Both the position numbers and the translations under genes were made by a program. From DATMRF01 sp035566435 (GTDB lineage: Bacteria; Verrucomicrobiota; Verrucomicrobiia; Limisphaerales; UBA8199): DNA of 33,866 bases. The stretch lies in contig DATMRF010000082.1 of NCBI GenBank assembly GCA_035566435.1, positions 1-33,866 of the forward strand, in the 5' to 3' direction. Positions 14,030 to 22,612 of the stretch are shown one piece after another. Every line of letters starts with the position of its first letter. Position 1 is the first letter of the stretch. The notes under the pieces were generated by a model. It ran no database searches. It saw nothing but the letters and a program-made list of their open reading frames with translations, and was not told the origin of the DNA.

Positions 14030-14995
14030 TCATAGTCTCAAGAGGTTTCGCGCGGCGGCGGCAATGCTGCGGGCAGTGGGACGGTGGGCGGCCCATAGGC
14101 TTGGGTGGTACGGCACGGGGGTATCTTTGGCGTTGAGCCGCTGCGGCGGCGCATCCAGCAAACCGAATCCCTCGCTGGCAACGCGCGCGATGACTTCCGA
14201 GGTGACGCCACCCCAGGGCCAGGCCTCGCCGACACAGAGCAGCCGCCCGGTCCGCGCCACCGAGGCCATGACCGTATCGGTGTCCAGCGGCTTGACCGAG
14301 CGCAAGTCGACCACCTCGATCTCTGCGCCCTCGGAAGCCAATTCCGTAGCGACGGCCAACGCTTCGTGCACCATCGCGCTGTAAGCGACCAGCGTCATGT
14401 CGCGGCCGGCGCGAGCAATCCGCGCCTTGCCGACGGGCATGGCCTCGGTCGGCAGTTGCTCGGCCTTGAGATGATAATAGAGGTATTTGTGCTCGCAAAA
14501 AATTACCGGGTCATCGATCGCGACGGCTTCGAGAAGCATGCTGTAGGCATCTTCGACCGTGGCGGGCGTCAGGACGACCAGGCCGGGGTAATGGGCATAA
14601 AGGGCCTCCATGCTCTGGCTGTGGAAGGGGCCGCTACCAGAGGTGCCGCCGCCGGGCAACCGCACGGTGATCGGGCAAGGCACGCGCGTCCGCCAATGTA
14701 GTGTCGCGGCCTGATTGACAATTTGGTTGAAGGCAGCGGTAGAAAAATCCGCAAACTGCATTTCGATGATGGGCCGCATACCCTCGATGGCCGCGCCGAC
14801 CGCCAGGCCGAGCATGGCATCCTCGCTGATGGGCGAATCGATGACGCGTCCGGGGAACTGCTGGGCGAGGTTCTTCGTGGCTTTGAACGCGCCGCCAAAG
14901 ACGCCAACGTCCTGTCCGTAAATGAACACGCGGGGGTCGTCCGCGAGCGCGCGGGCCTGGGCTTCTCGGATGGCGTCGAGATAGGTAATGCTCAC
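14030..14995 (-). CDS. pdhB: 2-oxoacid (pyruvate) dehydrogenase E1 component, beta subunit
   Basis: A 321-residue protein that pairs with E1-alpha to form the thiamine-diphosphate-dependent decarboxylase. It shows the usual beta-subunit features: ITYLDAIREAQARALADDP, FIYGQDVGVFGGAFKAT, DSPISEDAMLGLAVGAA, PIIEMQFADFS, the HSQSMEALYAHYPGL segment and the C-terminal DLRSVKPLDTDTV. The start is the GTG at 14995, whose bases overlap the stop of E1-alpha (GTGA), indicating translational coupling; the longer frame from 15049 lies inside E1-alpha. The symbol is given by family similarity; acetoin or branched-chain specificity is not excluded. Confidence 0.88.
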   Translation of the reverse strand: MSITYLDAIREAQARALADDPRVFIYGQDVGVFGGAFKATKNLAQQFPGRVIDSPISEDAMLGLAVGAAIEGMRPIIEMQFADFSTAAFNQIVNQAATLHWRTRVPCPITVRLPGGGTSGSGPFHSQSMEALYAHYPGLVVLTPATVEDAYSMLLEAVAIDDPVIFCEHKYLYYHLKAEQLPTEAMPVGKARIARAGRDMTLVAYSAMVHEALAVATELASEGAEIEVVDLRSVKPLDTDTVMASVARTGRLLCVGEAWPWGGVTSEVIARVASEGFGLLDAPPQRLNAKDTPVPYHPSLWAAHRPTARSIAAAARNLLRL

Positions 14996-16032
14996 GGCAC
15001 GGTTCCGTGTTGTCCCTCGCTCAAATGTTTGGTGGCCAGCGCGCACCAATCTTCTTTGTAGGGATCGGGCCCCGGCTCACGCTGGACTTTGGCGACTGCT
15101 TCCTCGATCTGTAGCGCCGCCTCGCTCCGCCATTGAGCTAGCGCTTCGGCTTCGGCCCAACCTTGTTCGAGCAAGTGCTTTTCAGCGACCTTGAGGCAAT
15201 CGCGGCCGAGGGGGGAGATTTTCAATTTGGGGTCGATATAGCCGGCGTCGTCATGTTCGCCATGTCCGCACAGGCGGAGCAAGGTCGCTTCAACCATCTG
15301 CGGGCCTCGGCCTGCCCGGGCGCGGTCAACGGCTTCACCGACCGCCTTGAGGCAGGAGCCCAAATCGGTGCCGTCAATGGATTGCCCCTCGATACCGTAA
15401 CCTGCGGCCTTATCGAGCAGCGACGCACAGGCGAATTGGCGTTTCGTCGGGGTCGAATAGGCGTATTGATTATCGGCGACGACCAGGACCAGCGGAAGCT
15501 TTTCAACCGCCGCCTGGTTCAACCCTTCATGGAAAGCGCCGGTGGAAGTGCCGCCATCGCCGATGCACGTGGCGCCTACGGCCCCAGTTATCCCTTTGAA
15601 GCGATGGGCCAGTAAGGCCCCGTTCACGACGGAAATCATTGCGCCCAGATGGCTGATCATAGCGAACAGCCCCTCCTTCGGCCGGCCATAATGGACGTTT
15701 CCGTCGCGCGCGCCCATCGGCCCGAGCGGCGAGCCGAGGTACGTTCTGACCGAATCCAACAGCGGCTCGCCAAACGCGAGGCGGCCGGCGCGGTCGCGAA
15801 TCAACGGCGCGAAAACGTCGCCCCGCCGCAGGGCCAGCCCCAGAGAAGCACTCAAGGCTTCCTGGCCGCGGCCCAGGAAAACTCCGCCATGGATCTTGCC
15901 CATGCGGTACAGGCTCGCGAATTTGTCGTCCAAAATGCGCGCGAGGACCATCAAGCGGTAAGCCTTGATGTAAACATCGCGTGCCTGGGAAATCTCGCTA
16001 ACCGGCCCGTGGTTGAGCAGAGTGTGAACCAT
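14992..16032 (-). CDS. pdhA: 2-oxoacid (pyruvate) dehydrogenase E1 component, alpha subunit
   Basis: This 346-residue subunit carries the thiamine diphosphate motif GDGGTSTGAFHEGLNQA ending in LVLVVADNQYAYST. Other family segments are LARILDDKFASLYRMGKIHG, GRGQEALSASLGLAL and GHGEHDDAGYIDP. The ATG at 16032 was chosen because it begins near the normal family N-terminus and does not enter the ParA gene; the frame itself is open to 16128. Its stop overlaps the start of E1-beta. The first-gene position of E1-alpha in an alpha-beta-E2 operon is usual. Confidence 0.9.
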   Translation of the reverse strand: MVHTLLNHGPVSEISQARDVYIKAYRLMVLARILDDKFASLYRMGKIHGGVFLGRGQEALSASLGLALRRGDVFAPLIRDRAGRLAFGEPLLDSVRTYLGSPLGPMGARDGNVHYGRPKEGLFAMISHLGAMISVVNGALLAHRFKGITGAVGATCIGDGGTSTGAFHEGLNQAAVEKLPLVLVVADNQYAYSTPTKRQFACASLLDKAAGYGIEGQSIDGTDLGSCLKAVGEAVDRARAGRGPQMVEATLLRLCGHGEHDDAGYIDPKLKISPLGRDCLKVAEKHLLEQGWAEAEALAQWRSEAALQIEEAVAKVQREPGPDPYKEDWCALATKHLSEGQHGTVP

Positions 16033-16075
16033 GGGGAAAACTGTAGCCTTTGGGACGCGACTGGAGCAAGAAAGT

Positions 16076-16861
16076 TTAACTGGGGGACTTGTCGTGCCGG
16101 GCGAGGAATTCCTGGGCGAGGAGTTCATAAGCGGCGGCGCCGGGACTATACTTATCGTAGTGGATAATAGGCTTGCCGAAGCTCGGAGCTTCCGCCAGGC
16201 GGGTGCTGCGCGGGATCATGGTTTCGAACACCTGCTCCCCGAAATGCTGGCGCACTTCCTCAACGACCTGCTGCGCAAGTTTGGTGCGGCCGTCATACAT
16301 GGTCATGACGACGCCCGCTAGCGCGAGCCTGGGGTTGACGCCATTGTCGTGCAACTGGGCCATAATGCGGTTCAACATCGAGATGCCTTCCAGGGCATAA
16401 TACTCGCATTGCAGCGGGACGAGCACGCGATCCGCGGCCGCGAAAGCGTTGAGGGTGAGCACGCCGAGCGACGGAGGGCAATCGACGAAGATGAGGTCGA
16501 ACTGCTGCGACTCCACCACCGGCAGCACCGCCCGGGCGAGCCGCTTCAGGTGATCTTCCTCCCGCGCCAGGTCGAAATCGGCGCCGCATAGATCGACTTC
16601 GCTGGGAATGATCGCCAGCCGTTCAAACGCCGTTTGTTTGATTTTGTCGAGCAGAGAGCCGTCCCCCAACAAAGCCCGGTAGGCGCTGGCGCCATCGACT
16701 TTCTCGACACCAACCCCGCTGGTGGCGTTGGCCTGCGGGTCCAGGTCGAAGAGCAACACTCGGCGACCCAGCGCGGCAACGCAGGCGGCGAGGTTGACGG
16801 CGGTCGTTGTCTTCCCCACGCCGCCTTTCTGGTTGGCGACGGCGATGACTTTGGTTGGCAC
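16076..16861 (-). CDS. parA: ParA/Soj-family ATPase
   Basis: A ParA-type Walker ATPase of about 261 residues, acting in chromosome or cargo positioning. It has the deviant Walker A QKGGVGKTTT, then LLFDLDPQANAT, VDCPPSLG (Walker B region) and VMTMYDGRTKLAQQV, with a C-terminal IPRSTRLAEAPSFGKPI. The GTG at 16861 puts the Walker A motif at the usual distance from the N-terminus; a longer start at GTG 16927 adds 22 residues not typical of the family. There is no parB beside it. It is divergent from hpf and 43 bases upstream of E1-alpha, so it probably heads the reverse operon. Confidence 0.9.
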   Translation of the reverse strand: MPTKVIAVANQKGGVGKTTTAVNLAACVAALGRRVLLFDLDPQANATSGVGVEKVDGASAYRALLGDGSLLDKIKQTAFERLAIIPSEVDLCGADFDLAREEDHLKRLARAVLPVVESQQFDLIFVDCPPSLGVLTLNAFAAADRVLVPLQCEYYALEGISMLNRIMAQLHDNGVNPRLALAGVVMTMYDGRTKLAQQVVEEVRQHFGEQVFETMIPRSTRLAEAPSFGKPIIHYDKYSPGAAAYELLAQEFLARHDKSPS

Positions 16862-16950
16862 GCGGCAGATGTAATGAAAAAGCGGCGGACATTCAAGTTC
16901 GGCGAACGGTTTCACTGGATTTTCCACTGCTGGGAAAGCATCATACGGGC

Positions 16951-17304
16951 ATGAACATGATCCTTTCGACTCACAATGTGACGCTGACCAAAGCCATCGA
17001 AGATCACCTCATCAGCCGCATCGGCAAGTTGGAGCACCTGGACCGGTTTGCCATCAACACGCGGGTGACACTCGAACGGGACCAGACCAAGGCGCCCGAG
17101 CGGCAGTTTTCGTGTTCCATGCGGGTGTCCCTGCCCGGCCCGGATTTGTTCGCAGAGGATGTCGAAAGCGATCTTTACGCTGCTATCGATCTGGTTGCCA
17201 AGAAGATTGAACAGCAGATCCGCAAGCGGCGGAACAAGTACAAAGCGCGGAAGCACAAGGTCGCCTCGCGCACCAAGCGCACGCGCCAGGAGAAGGAGTT
17301 CTGA
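16951..17304 (+). CDS. hpf: ribosome hibernation-promoting factor / RaiA
   Basis: This 117-residue protein is of the HPF/RaiA family, which binds the 30S decoding centre and silences ribosomes in starvation. It shows STHNVTLTKAIEDHLISRIG, a central ITRVTL-type strand (NTRVTLERDQTK), SLPGPDLFAEDVESDLYAAI and the basic helix DLVAKKIEQQIRKRRNKYK. The length is that of the short HPF form, without the dimerisation domain. The ATG at 16951 was chosen because it starts at the family N-terminus. It is divergent from parA and leads the hpf-amidohydrolase-bioF-bioA run. Confidence 0.9.
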   Translation: MNMILSTHNVTLTKAIEDHLISRIGKLEHLDRFAINTRVTLERDQTKAPERQFSCSMRVSLPGPDLFAEDVESDLYAAIDLVAKKIEQQIRKRRNKYKARKHKVASRTKRTRQEKEF

Positions 17305-17371
17305 GCCGCACCGATTCAGTCGGGACCGGGAGGAAACTGAGGCCACGGACTTTCTCCAACCCTCACTCAGG

Positions 17372-18646
17372 ATGATTCTACGGGCACACGTTGTTCTGCC
17401 CATCTCGAGACCACCGCTTAGGAACGGAGCGGTTACGATTTCGGGCACGCGCATCGTCGAGGTTGGACCCTGGGACGAGTGTTCGAAGGCCGGCCACAGC
17501 AAGGTCGTGGACCTGGGCGATGCCGTGCTGATGCCCGGGTTGGTGAACGCCCATTGCCACCTGGATTATACGCACATGGCGGGCCAGTTCCAGCCCCCAA
17601 AGGTTTTCACGGATTGGCTCAAAGTGATCACCTCGACCAAAGCCGGATGGAGCCTGGCTGATTACGTGGCGTCATGGCGTGCGGGGGCGCAGATGTTACT
17701 GCGGACCGGAACCACGACGGTGGCTGATATCGAGGCCGTGCCGCAACTGTTGCCGGATATCTGGAAATCTACCCCTTTGCGCGTCTTATCCTTCCTCGAA
17801 ATGATCGGCATCACGAGCCGCCGGCCGCCCGAGCTCGTACTGCAGGAGACTTTGGACAAATTCGCCAGCCTGGGTCGGCAGCGCGGACGGGTCGGCCTCT
17901 CACCTCATGCCCCTTACTCTACGGTGCCCGAGCTGCTGCGGCAATGCGCGCGGACTGCGCGGCGGAAGCGCTCGCTGGTGTGCACGCACGTAGCGGAGTC
18001 GGAGCTCGAGTTTGCGATGTTTACCCGCGCCAGGGGCGAAATGTTCGACTGGCTCCGGCGCAGTGGACGCGACATGTCAGACTGCGGCCTGGGCTCGCCG
18101 GTGCAGCATCTGGAGCGCTGCGGCCTGTTGGGTAAAAACATGCTCGCCGTCCACGTAAATTATTTGAATCGGACCGACGCTGCACTGCTGGCGAAACGCG
18201 GGGCGAGCGTCGTCCATTGCCCGCGGTCCCATCTCTATTTTCGCCACGATTCCCTGCCGCTGCGGCGGTTGAGGAAAGCCGGTGTCAATCTTTGCCTGGG
18301 GACCGACAGCCTGGCGAGCGTGTGCCAAACCCGCCGCCAGAAGGTGGAGTTGAACATGTTCGAAGAGATGCGCGCCGTGGCCGGTCTCGAACCCTCGTTT
18401 TCCCCGCGCCAGATCCTCGAACTTGCGACCGTTGGCGGCGCGCGCGCCTTGCGCCTGGAAGGCCGGGTCGGCCGGATCGTGCCCGGCGCGATGGCGGATC
18501 TCATCGCCGTTCCGCTACCTGAAGGGAGCGGGAACGTTTTTGAAGCGGTCCTTCATCACCGTGGCGACGTGGCCGCCAGTATCATTGGCGGCCGCTGGGC
18601 CATCGACCCGATGAGCACGCCGCCTACTCGCGCTGCGCATGAATGA
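17372..18646 (+). CDS. amidohydrolase, deaminase type (MtaD/aminodeoxyfutalosine deaminase-like)
   Basis: This 424-residue metal-dependent hydrolase has metal ligands H61 and H63 in NAHCHLDYT, H179 in SPHAPYST, H206 in CTHVAES, H261 in AVHVNYL and D312 in LGTDSLAS. This set is typical of deaminases acting on adenosine-like substrates, such as S-adenosylhomocysteine/methylthioadenosine deaminase or aminodeoxyfutalosine deaminase of the futalosine menaquinone route. I cannot choose between them. The ATG at 17372 is preceded by a purine-rich CAG-G stretch and lies 67 bases after hpf. Its last codons overlap the bioF start, so the two are probably coupled. Confidence 0.82.
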   Translation: MILRAHVVLPISRPPLRNGAVTISGTRIVEVGPWDECSKAGHSKVVDLGDAVLMPGLVNAHCHLDYTHMAGQFQPPKVFTDWLKVITSTKAGWSLADYVASWRAGAQMLLRTGTTTVADIEAVPQLLPDIWKSTPLRVLSFLEMIGITSRRPPELVLQETLDKFASLGRQRGRVGLSPHAPYSTVPELLRQCARTARRKRSLVCTHVAESELEFAMFTRARGEMFDWLRRSGRDMSDCGLGSPVQHLERCGLLGKNMLAVHVNYLNRTDAALLAKRGASVVHCPRSHLYFRHDSLPLRRLRKAGVNLCLGTDSLASVCQTRRQKVELNMFEEMRAVAGLEPSFSPRQILELATVGGARALRLEGRVGRIVPGAMADLIAVPLPEGSGNVFEAVLHHRGDVAASIIGGRWAIDPMSTPPTRAAHE

Positions 18647-19877
18647 GTTCGACCGGGAACTAAACCAGCGTCTCGCCGCCATCCGCGAGCAGGGACTCTA
18701 TCGCGAACTGCGCTGCGTCGAGTCCGCACAGGGTCCGCGTATCCGGATGAGCGGACACAGCCTGCTGACCTTTTCGTCCAACGATTATCTTGGGCTCGCT
18801 AACGAGCCGGTCTTGAAAGAGGCGGCGATTGAGGCGCTCAACCGGTATGGCGCCGGCTCGGGGGCTTCGCGGCTGATTTCCGGCTCGCTGGCGCCACACC
18901 AGGAGCTGGACGAAACCATCGCCGAGTTTAAAGGCACCGAGGCCGCGCTGGCGTTTGCGACCGGGTTCACGACCGCGCTCGGAGTGATCGGATCGCTGCT
19001 CGGGAAGCACGATATCATCGTCTTCGACAAACTGGTCCATGCCAGCATCGTGGATGCGGCGCGGCTCAGCGGCGCGAAGTTGCGGGTCTTTGCCCACAAC
19101 GACCTGAACGGCTTGGAGGAAATCCTTAAGTGGGCCGACAGCCGGTTGCGCAACGCAATAGTCGGCGCTTCCCGGCCCCGCGTGCTCATCGTCACTGAAA
19201 GTGTGTTCAGCATGGACGGGGACCATGCGCCCCTGCCCGAGCTGGTGCGCCTCAAGCAGCAATTTGGCGCGTGGTTGATGGTCGATGAAGCGCACGCGAC
19301 GGGGCTCTACGGTGAGCATGGTCGTGGACTGGCAGAGGAATACGGCGTCGGCCAGCGCATTGAACTTCAGATGGGCACGCTAGGAAAAGCCATCGGAGCA
19401 GCGGGCGGGTACATCTCCGGGTCGCGCGTTTTGGTTGATTACCTGATCAACCGCGCCCGGCCGTTCATCTTTTCGACCGCGCCGGTGCCGGCGGCAGCTG
19501 CGGCGGCTACCGCCGGCATCCGCTTTGTGCAATCCAAGGCCGGTCAAGAGCGCCGGCAAACCCTCTGGGAGCGAGCCGGTCAACTTGGCTCAGCGCTTAA
19601 CGCGCCACGCTCGGCTCTGCCGAGGGCGATCATTCCGATCGTAATAGGCCACGAAACGAAAACCGTGGAAGCCGCTAACGCTCTGCGACAGCAGGGTATT
19701 TTCGTCCCCGCTGTTCGGTACCCGACGGTGGCCCGAGGTTCGGCCCGGTTGCGGTTAACTCTAACGGCCGCTCACTCCGAAGCAGATGTCGCGGTTTTGG
19801 CTCAGGCACTCGAAGGCCTGAACCTGGTCGGTCGCGCATCGCAGGTCGAAGGTTCCCTCGATGCACCGGCTCGCTAA
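18639..19877 (+). CDS. bioF: 8-amino-7-oxononanoate synthase
   Basis: This 412-residue PLP enzyme condenses pimeloyl thioester with alanine in biotin synthesis. Family features are TFSSNDYLGLANEP, GSGASRLISGSLAPHQELDE, H134 in FDKLVHASIVDA, VDEAHATGLYGEHGRG (D216, H219) and the PLP lysine K250 in GTLGKAIGAAGGY. It is slightly long, with a C-terminal extension beyond LAQALEGL. The ATG overlaps the end of the amidohydrolase gene, and its own end overlaps the bioA start by 17 bases. Related alpha-oxoamine synthases (KBL) are possible, but pairing with bioA favours bioF. Confidence 0.92.
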   Translation: MNEFDRELNQRLAAIREQGLYRELRCVESAQGPRIRMSGHSLLTFSSNDYLGLANEPVLKEAAIEALNRYGAGSGASRLISGSLAPHQELDETIAEFKGTEAALAFATGFTTALGVIGSLLGKHDIIVFDKLVHASIVDAARLSGAKLRVFAHNDLNGLEEILKWADSRLRNAIVGASRPRVLIVTESVFSMDGDHAPLPELVRLKQQFGAWLMVDEAHATGLYGEHGRGLAEEYGVGQRIELQMGTLGKAIGAAGGYISGSRVLVDYLINRARPFIFSTAPVPAAAAAATAGIRFVQSKAGQERRQTLWERAGQLGSALNAPRSALPRAIIPIVIGHETKTVEAANALRQQGIFVPAVRYPTVARGSARLRLTLTAAHSEADVAVLAQALEGLNLVGRASQVEGSLDAPAR

Positions 19878-21288
19878 ACTGGATCACCGGTACGTTTGGC
19901 ATCCCTTCTCCCAAATGAGGGATTGGCTCAAGGGCGAACCGCTGGTGATTGCTGCCGGCCGGGGCGCGGTTCTGCGGGACGTGCGCGGGCGCGAATTCCT
20001 TGATGCCAATTCTTCCATCTGGACCAACCTCCACGGTCACAACCACCCTAAAATCAACGCGGCGATTGCAAGACAGTTAAAGCGAATCGCGCACAGTTCC
20101 GCGCTGGGGCTGGCGAACGAGCCGGCGAGCCTACTGGCGGAACAGTTGGTTCGAACCGCGAACCCTGCAGGCGCGCCCCATCTGGGCAAAGTCTTTTTCA
20201 GCGACGACGGCTCGACCGCGATGGAGGTTGCGCTCAAACTCGCCTACGAGTTTGCGCGACGCACGGGCCGCAGCAAACGACCGCGTTTCCTCTCGCTCGA
20301 AGGGGCATACCACGGCGACACCGTGGGAGCTGTTTCGCTCGGGCACATCGACCTCTTCCACAAGGCTTATGCCGGGCTGCTGTTCAAAACTGATACCGTC
20401 ATGGCGCCCTACTGTTATCGTTGCCCGTTCAATCGCGCCAAACCCGAGCGAGCCGATGCACGCGAGTATCGGCGGTGCAACTGGGAGTGCCTGGACAAGG
20501 TAAAGCAGAAGTTCGAAATCCGAAAACGGAAGGGAAAACAGTATGCCGCCTTTGTGTTCGAACCGCTGATGCAAGGCGCCGCGGGCATGATACCCCAACC
20601 CGCAGGTTGGCTGGCGCGAGCGGCTAAAATCGCGCGGAGCCATGGGGCGCTGTTGGTTGCGGACGAGGTCATGACCGGGTTCGGCCGAACGGGTTCTGGC
20701 ACAACCGGCTCGCTCGGGCTCTCAGCCAACTGGCCGCGCCTTTTCGCCTGCCACAAAGAGAACGTGGAGCCCGACTTCCTGGCCCTCGCCAAGGGCCTTA
20801 CCGGCGGCTACCTGCCTATGGCGGCGACGCTCACCACCCAGCGGGTTTTCGATGCGTTTCTGGGCGAGTACGAGGAGTTAAAAACGTTCTTCCACGGCCA
20901 CAGCTTCACCGGCAACCAACTCGGAGCCTCCGCAGCCCTGGCCAGTCTGGAAATCCTCCACAGCCCCGTATGCGCCAGGGCGCGCCAACGATTAGAGCAG
21001 ACGCTGTCCGAGGAGTTGGAAACGCTTTGGTCACTGCCGAATGTTGGAGACATCCGCCAGGTTGGCCTCGTCGCCGGGATTGAACTGGTCAAGGACTGGC
21101 GCACGCGCGAGCCATTTCCACTGCGTAAACGCGCTGGGATCCGTGTGTGCGAGGCGATGGCAGCGCGCGGCGTGCTGACTCGCCCGATTGGAAACGTCAT
21201 AGTCCTGATGCCGCCGTACTGCACAACAAAACCGCAGCTTGGAAAGATGGTGACCGCGCTAAGGAGCGCCATCCATGAAGTCTTTTAG
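19861..21288 (+). CDS. bioA: adenosylmethionine-8-amino-7-oxononanoate aminotransferase
   Basis: This 475-residue class III aminotransferase converts the bioF product to 7,8-diaminopelargonate. It begins with HRYVWHPFSQM, a BioA hallmark, and has HGHNHPKINAA, SDDGSTAMEVALKLAY, GAYHGDTVGA, VADEVMTGFGRTG (D268) and PLP lysine K311 in ALAKGLTGGYLPMA. Residues 185-210 carry a four-cysteine insertion (C185, C188, C206, C210). A basic stretch RKRKGKQ follows. It overlaps bioF and ends the operon; a BIME-like repeat follows. No bioB, bioC or bioD is in the window. Confidence 0.93.
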   Translation: MHRLAKLDHRYVWHPFSQMRDWLKGEPLVIAAGRGAVLRDVRGREFLDANSSIWTNLHGHNHPKINAAIARQLKRIAHSSALGLANEPASLLAEQLVRTANPAGAPHLGKVFFSDDGSTAMEVALKLAYEFARRTGRSKRPRFLSLEGAYHGDTVGAVSLGHIDLFHKAYAGLLFKTDTVMAPYCYRCPFNRAKPERADAREYRRCNWECLDKVKQKFEIRKRKGKQYAAFVFEPLMQGAAGMIPQPAGWLARAAKIARSHGALLVADEVMTGFGRTGSGTTGSLGLSANWPRLFACHKENVEPDFLALAKGLTGGYLPMAATLTTQRVFDAFLGEYEELKTFFHGHSFTGNQLGASAALASLEILHSPVCARARQRLEQTLSEELETLWSLPNVGDIRQVGLVAGIELVKDWRTREPFPLRKRAGIRVCEAMAARGVLTRPIGNVIVLMPPYCTTKPQLGKMVTALRSAIHEVF

Positions 21289-21312
21289 CCCGAATACTTC
21301 ACGCGACTGAAC

Positions 21313-21407
21313 GTAGCGCAGGTTTCCAAACCTGCTGACGCCTCGCGGGTTCTACGAGCTGCCGACTTGGAAGTCGGCGATACGGCAGGTTTGGAAACCT
21401 GCGCTAC
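21313..21407. repeat. BIME/REP-like palindromic element downstream of bioA
   Basis: Perfect 23-bp inverted arms (21313-21335 and 21385-21407) each contain GCAGGTTTCCAAACCTGC or its complement, which is itself a hairpin. An inner hairpin GCCGACTT-GG-AAGTCGGC (21361-21378) sits between them. It lies between convergent bioA and trxB, a usual place for dispersed palindromic repeats and bidirectional termination. Confidence 0.8.
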
Positions 21408-21456
21408 AGTCCTTGCCGCCCCGACGTTTTCGCGGGTAGATTCGGGTTAAAGCCGC

Positions 21457-22386
21457 TCATTCGTTCCTGGCGGCGAGGTAACGTTCCGCGTCGATGGCGG
21501 CGGCACAGCCCTCGCCCGCCGCGGTGACGGCCTGGCGATAGACGCGGTCGGCGCAGTCACCCGCTACGAAAACGCCCGGCACGTTTGTAGCCGTGCCGCG
21601 TTTGGGGATGATGTAGCCGTGCTCGTCCATATCGATCACGCCTTTGAAAATCCCGGTGTTGGGGGTGTGGCCAATCGCGACAAAAACGCCAGCGGCATCG
21701 ATGGTGCTCTCCGCATTTGTTTTGACATTTTTCATGCGTACACCGGTGACCTTGGACTGGTCCACACCCGTGACCTCGGTCACCACGGAGTCCCACACCG
21801 GCTTGATCTTCGCATGGGATAGCGTCCGGTCAGCCATGATTTTGGAGGCGCGCAGCTTATCGCGGCGGTGAACCAGGTGAACAGCCGAACCAAACCGAGT
21901 CAGGTAGAGCGCTTCTTCGCAGGCGGAGTCGCCCCCGCCGACCACTACCAGCGACTGGTTGCGGAACATCGGCAACGCGCCGTCACAGGTGGCGCAGTAA
22001 GTGACGCCTTTGTTCTCGAGCTTCGCTTCGCTGTCCAGTTCGAGGTGCCGGTGGCTCGCGCCGCTAGCGATGATGAGCGTCTCGGTCTCAACGCGCTCGC
22101 CGTCCGCGGTGAGCACAAAAGGGTGTCGGGACAAATCCGCGGCCTCGACAACACCGAACTGCACCCTCGCACCAAACTTTTCGGCCTGTTTTTGCATGCG
22201 GACCATCAGCTCATAGCCGTCGATGCCCTCCGGAAAGCCGGGGTAATTCTCGACGACGCTGGTTGTGGTGAGCAGGCCGCCCGGTTGTTTCCCCGTGAAG
22301 ACCAGCGGCCGCAGATTAGCCCGCGCCGTGTAAAGCGCTGCCGTCAGTCCGGCACAACCCGACCCGATAATCACTACTTTTTCCAT
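21457..22386 (-). CDS. trxB: thioredoxin reductase
   Basis: This 309-residue flavoprotein reduces thioredoxin with NADPH. It has the FAD-binding GSGCAGLTAALYTAR, GKQPGGLLTTTSVVENYPGF, the redox pair C131/C134 in YCATCDGALP, the NADPH-binding GGGDSACEEALYL with HRRDKLRAS, and the C-terminal FVAGDCADRVYRQAVTAAGEG. Length is normal. The ATG at 22386 (MEKVVIIGSG) was preferred; a start 4 codons earlier (22398) also exists. It converges with bioA and is divergent from the desaturase gene. Confidence 0.95.
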   Translation of the reverse strand: MEKVVIIGSGCAGLTAALYTARANLRPLVFTGKQPGGLLTTTSVVENYPGFPEGIDGYELMVRMQKQAEKFGARVQFGVVEAADLSRHPFVLTADGERVETETLIIASGASHRHLELDSEAKLENKGVTYCATCDGALPMFRNQSLVVVGGGDSACEEALYLTRFGSAVHLVHRRDKLRASKIMADRTLSHAKIKPVWDSVVTEVTGVDQSKVTGVRMKNVKTNAESTIDAAGVFVAIGHTPNTGIFKGVIDMDEHGYIIPKRGTATNVPGVFVAGDCADRVYRQAVTAAGEGCAAAIDAERYLAARNE

Positions 22387-22500
22387 AATGAGCGGCAAAC
22401 TTAGGTGCAGTTACCGCGCTTGGCAAGGGCGAGCGAGAAGCAACCCGTTGCGGTCCATGCAACCGAATTCGGCGACGGCGTGCCAGGGCGATCCCGGCCC

Positions 22501-22515
22501 ATAGCTTTAAGCTAT
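22501..22515. promoter_or_regulatory. palindrome ATAGCTTTAAGCTAT, operator candidate
   Basis: This is a perfect palindrome of two 7-base arms around a central T, in the gap between divergent trxB and the desaturase, about 100 bases before the desaturase start. Position and symmetry suit a dimeric regulator; none is identified. Confidence 0.4.
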
Positions 22516-22612
22516 TGCAAAAATAGGTTCTAAGTATTGGCGTAACCGTTCCCGCGGGAGAACGATGGGGCAGAATAACAAACGCACAACAAGACAAATA
22601 ACAGGAAAGACC

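Noticed and set aside
16076..16927. ParA as part of a plasmid-type partition system
   Set aside because: It lies outside the integrative element, lacks an adjacent parB, and sits in a chromosomal housekeeping run.
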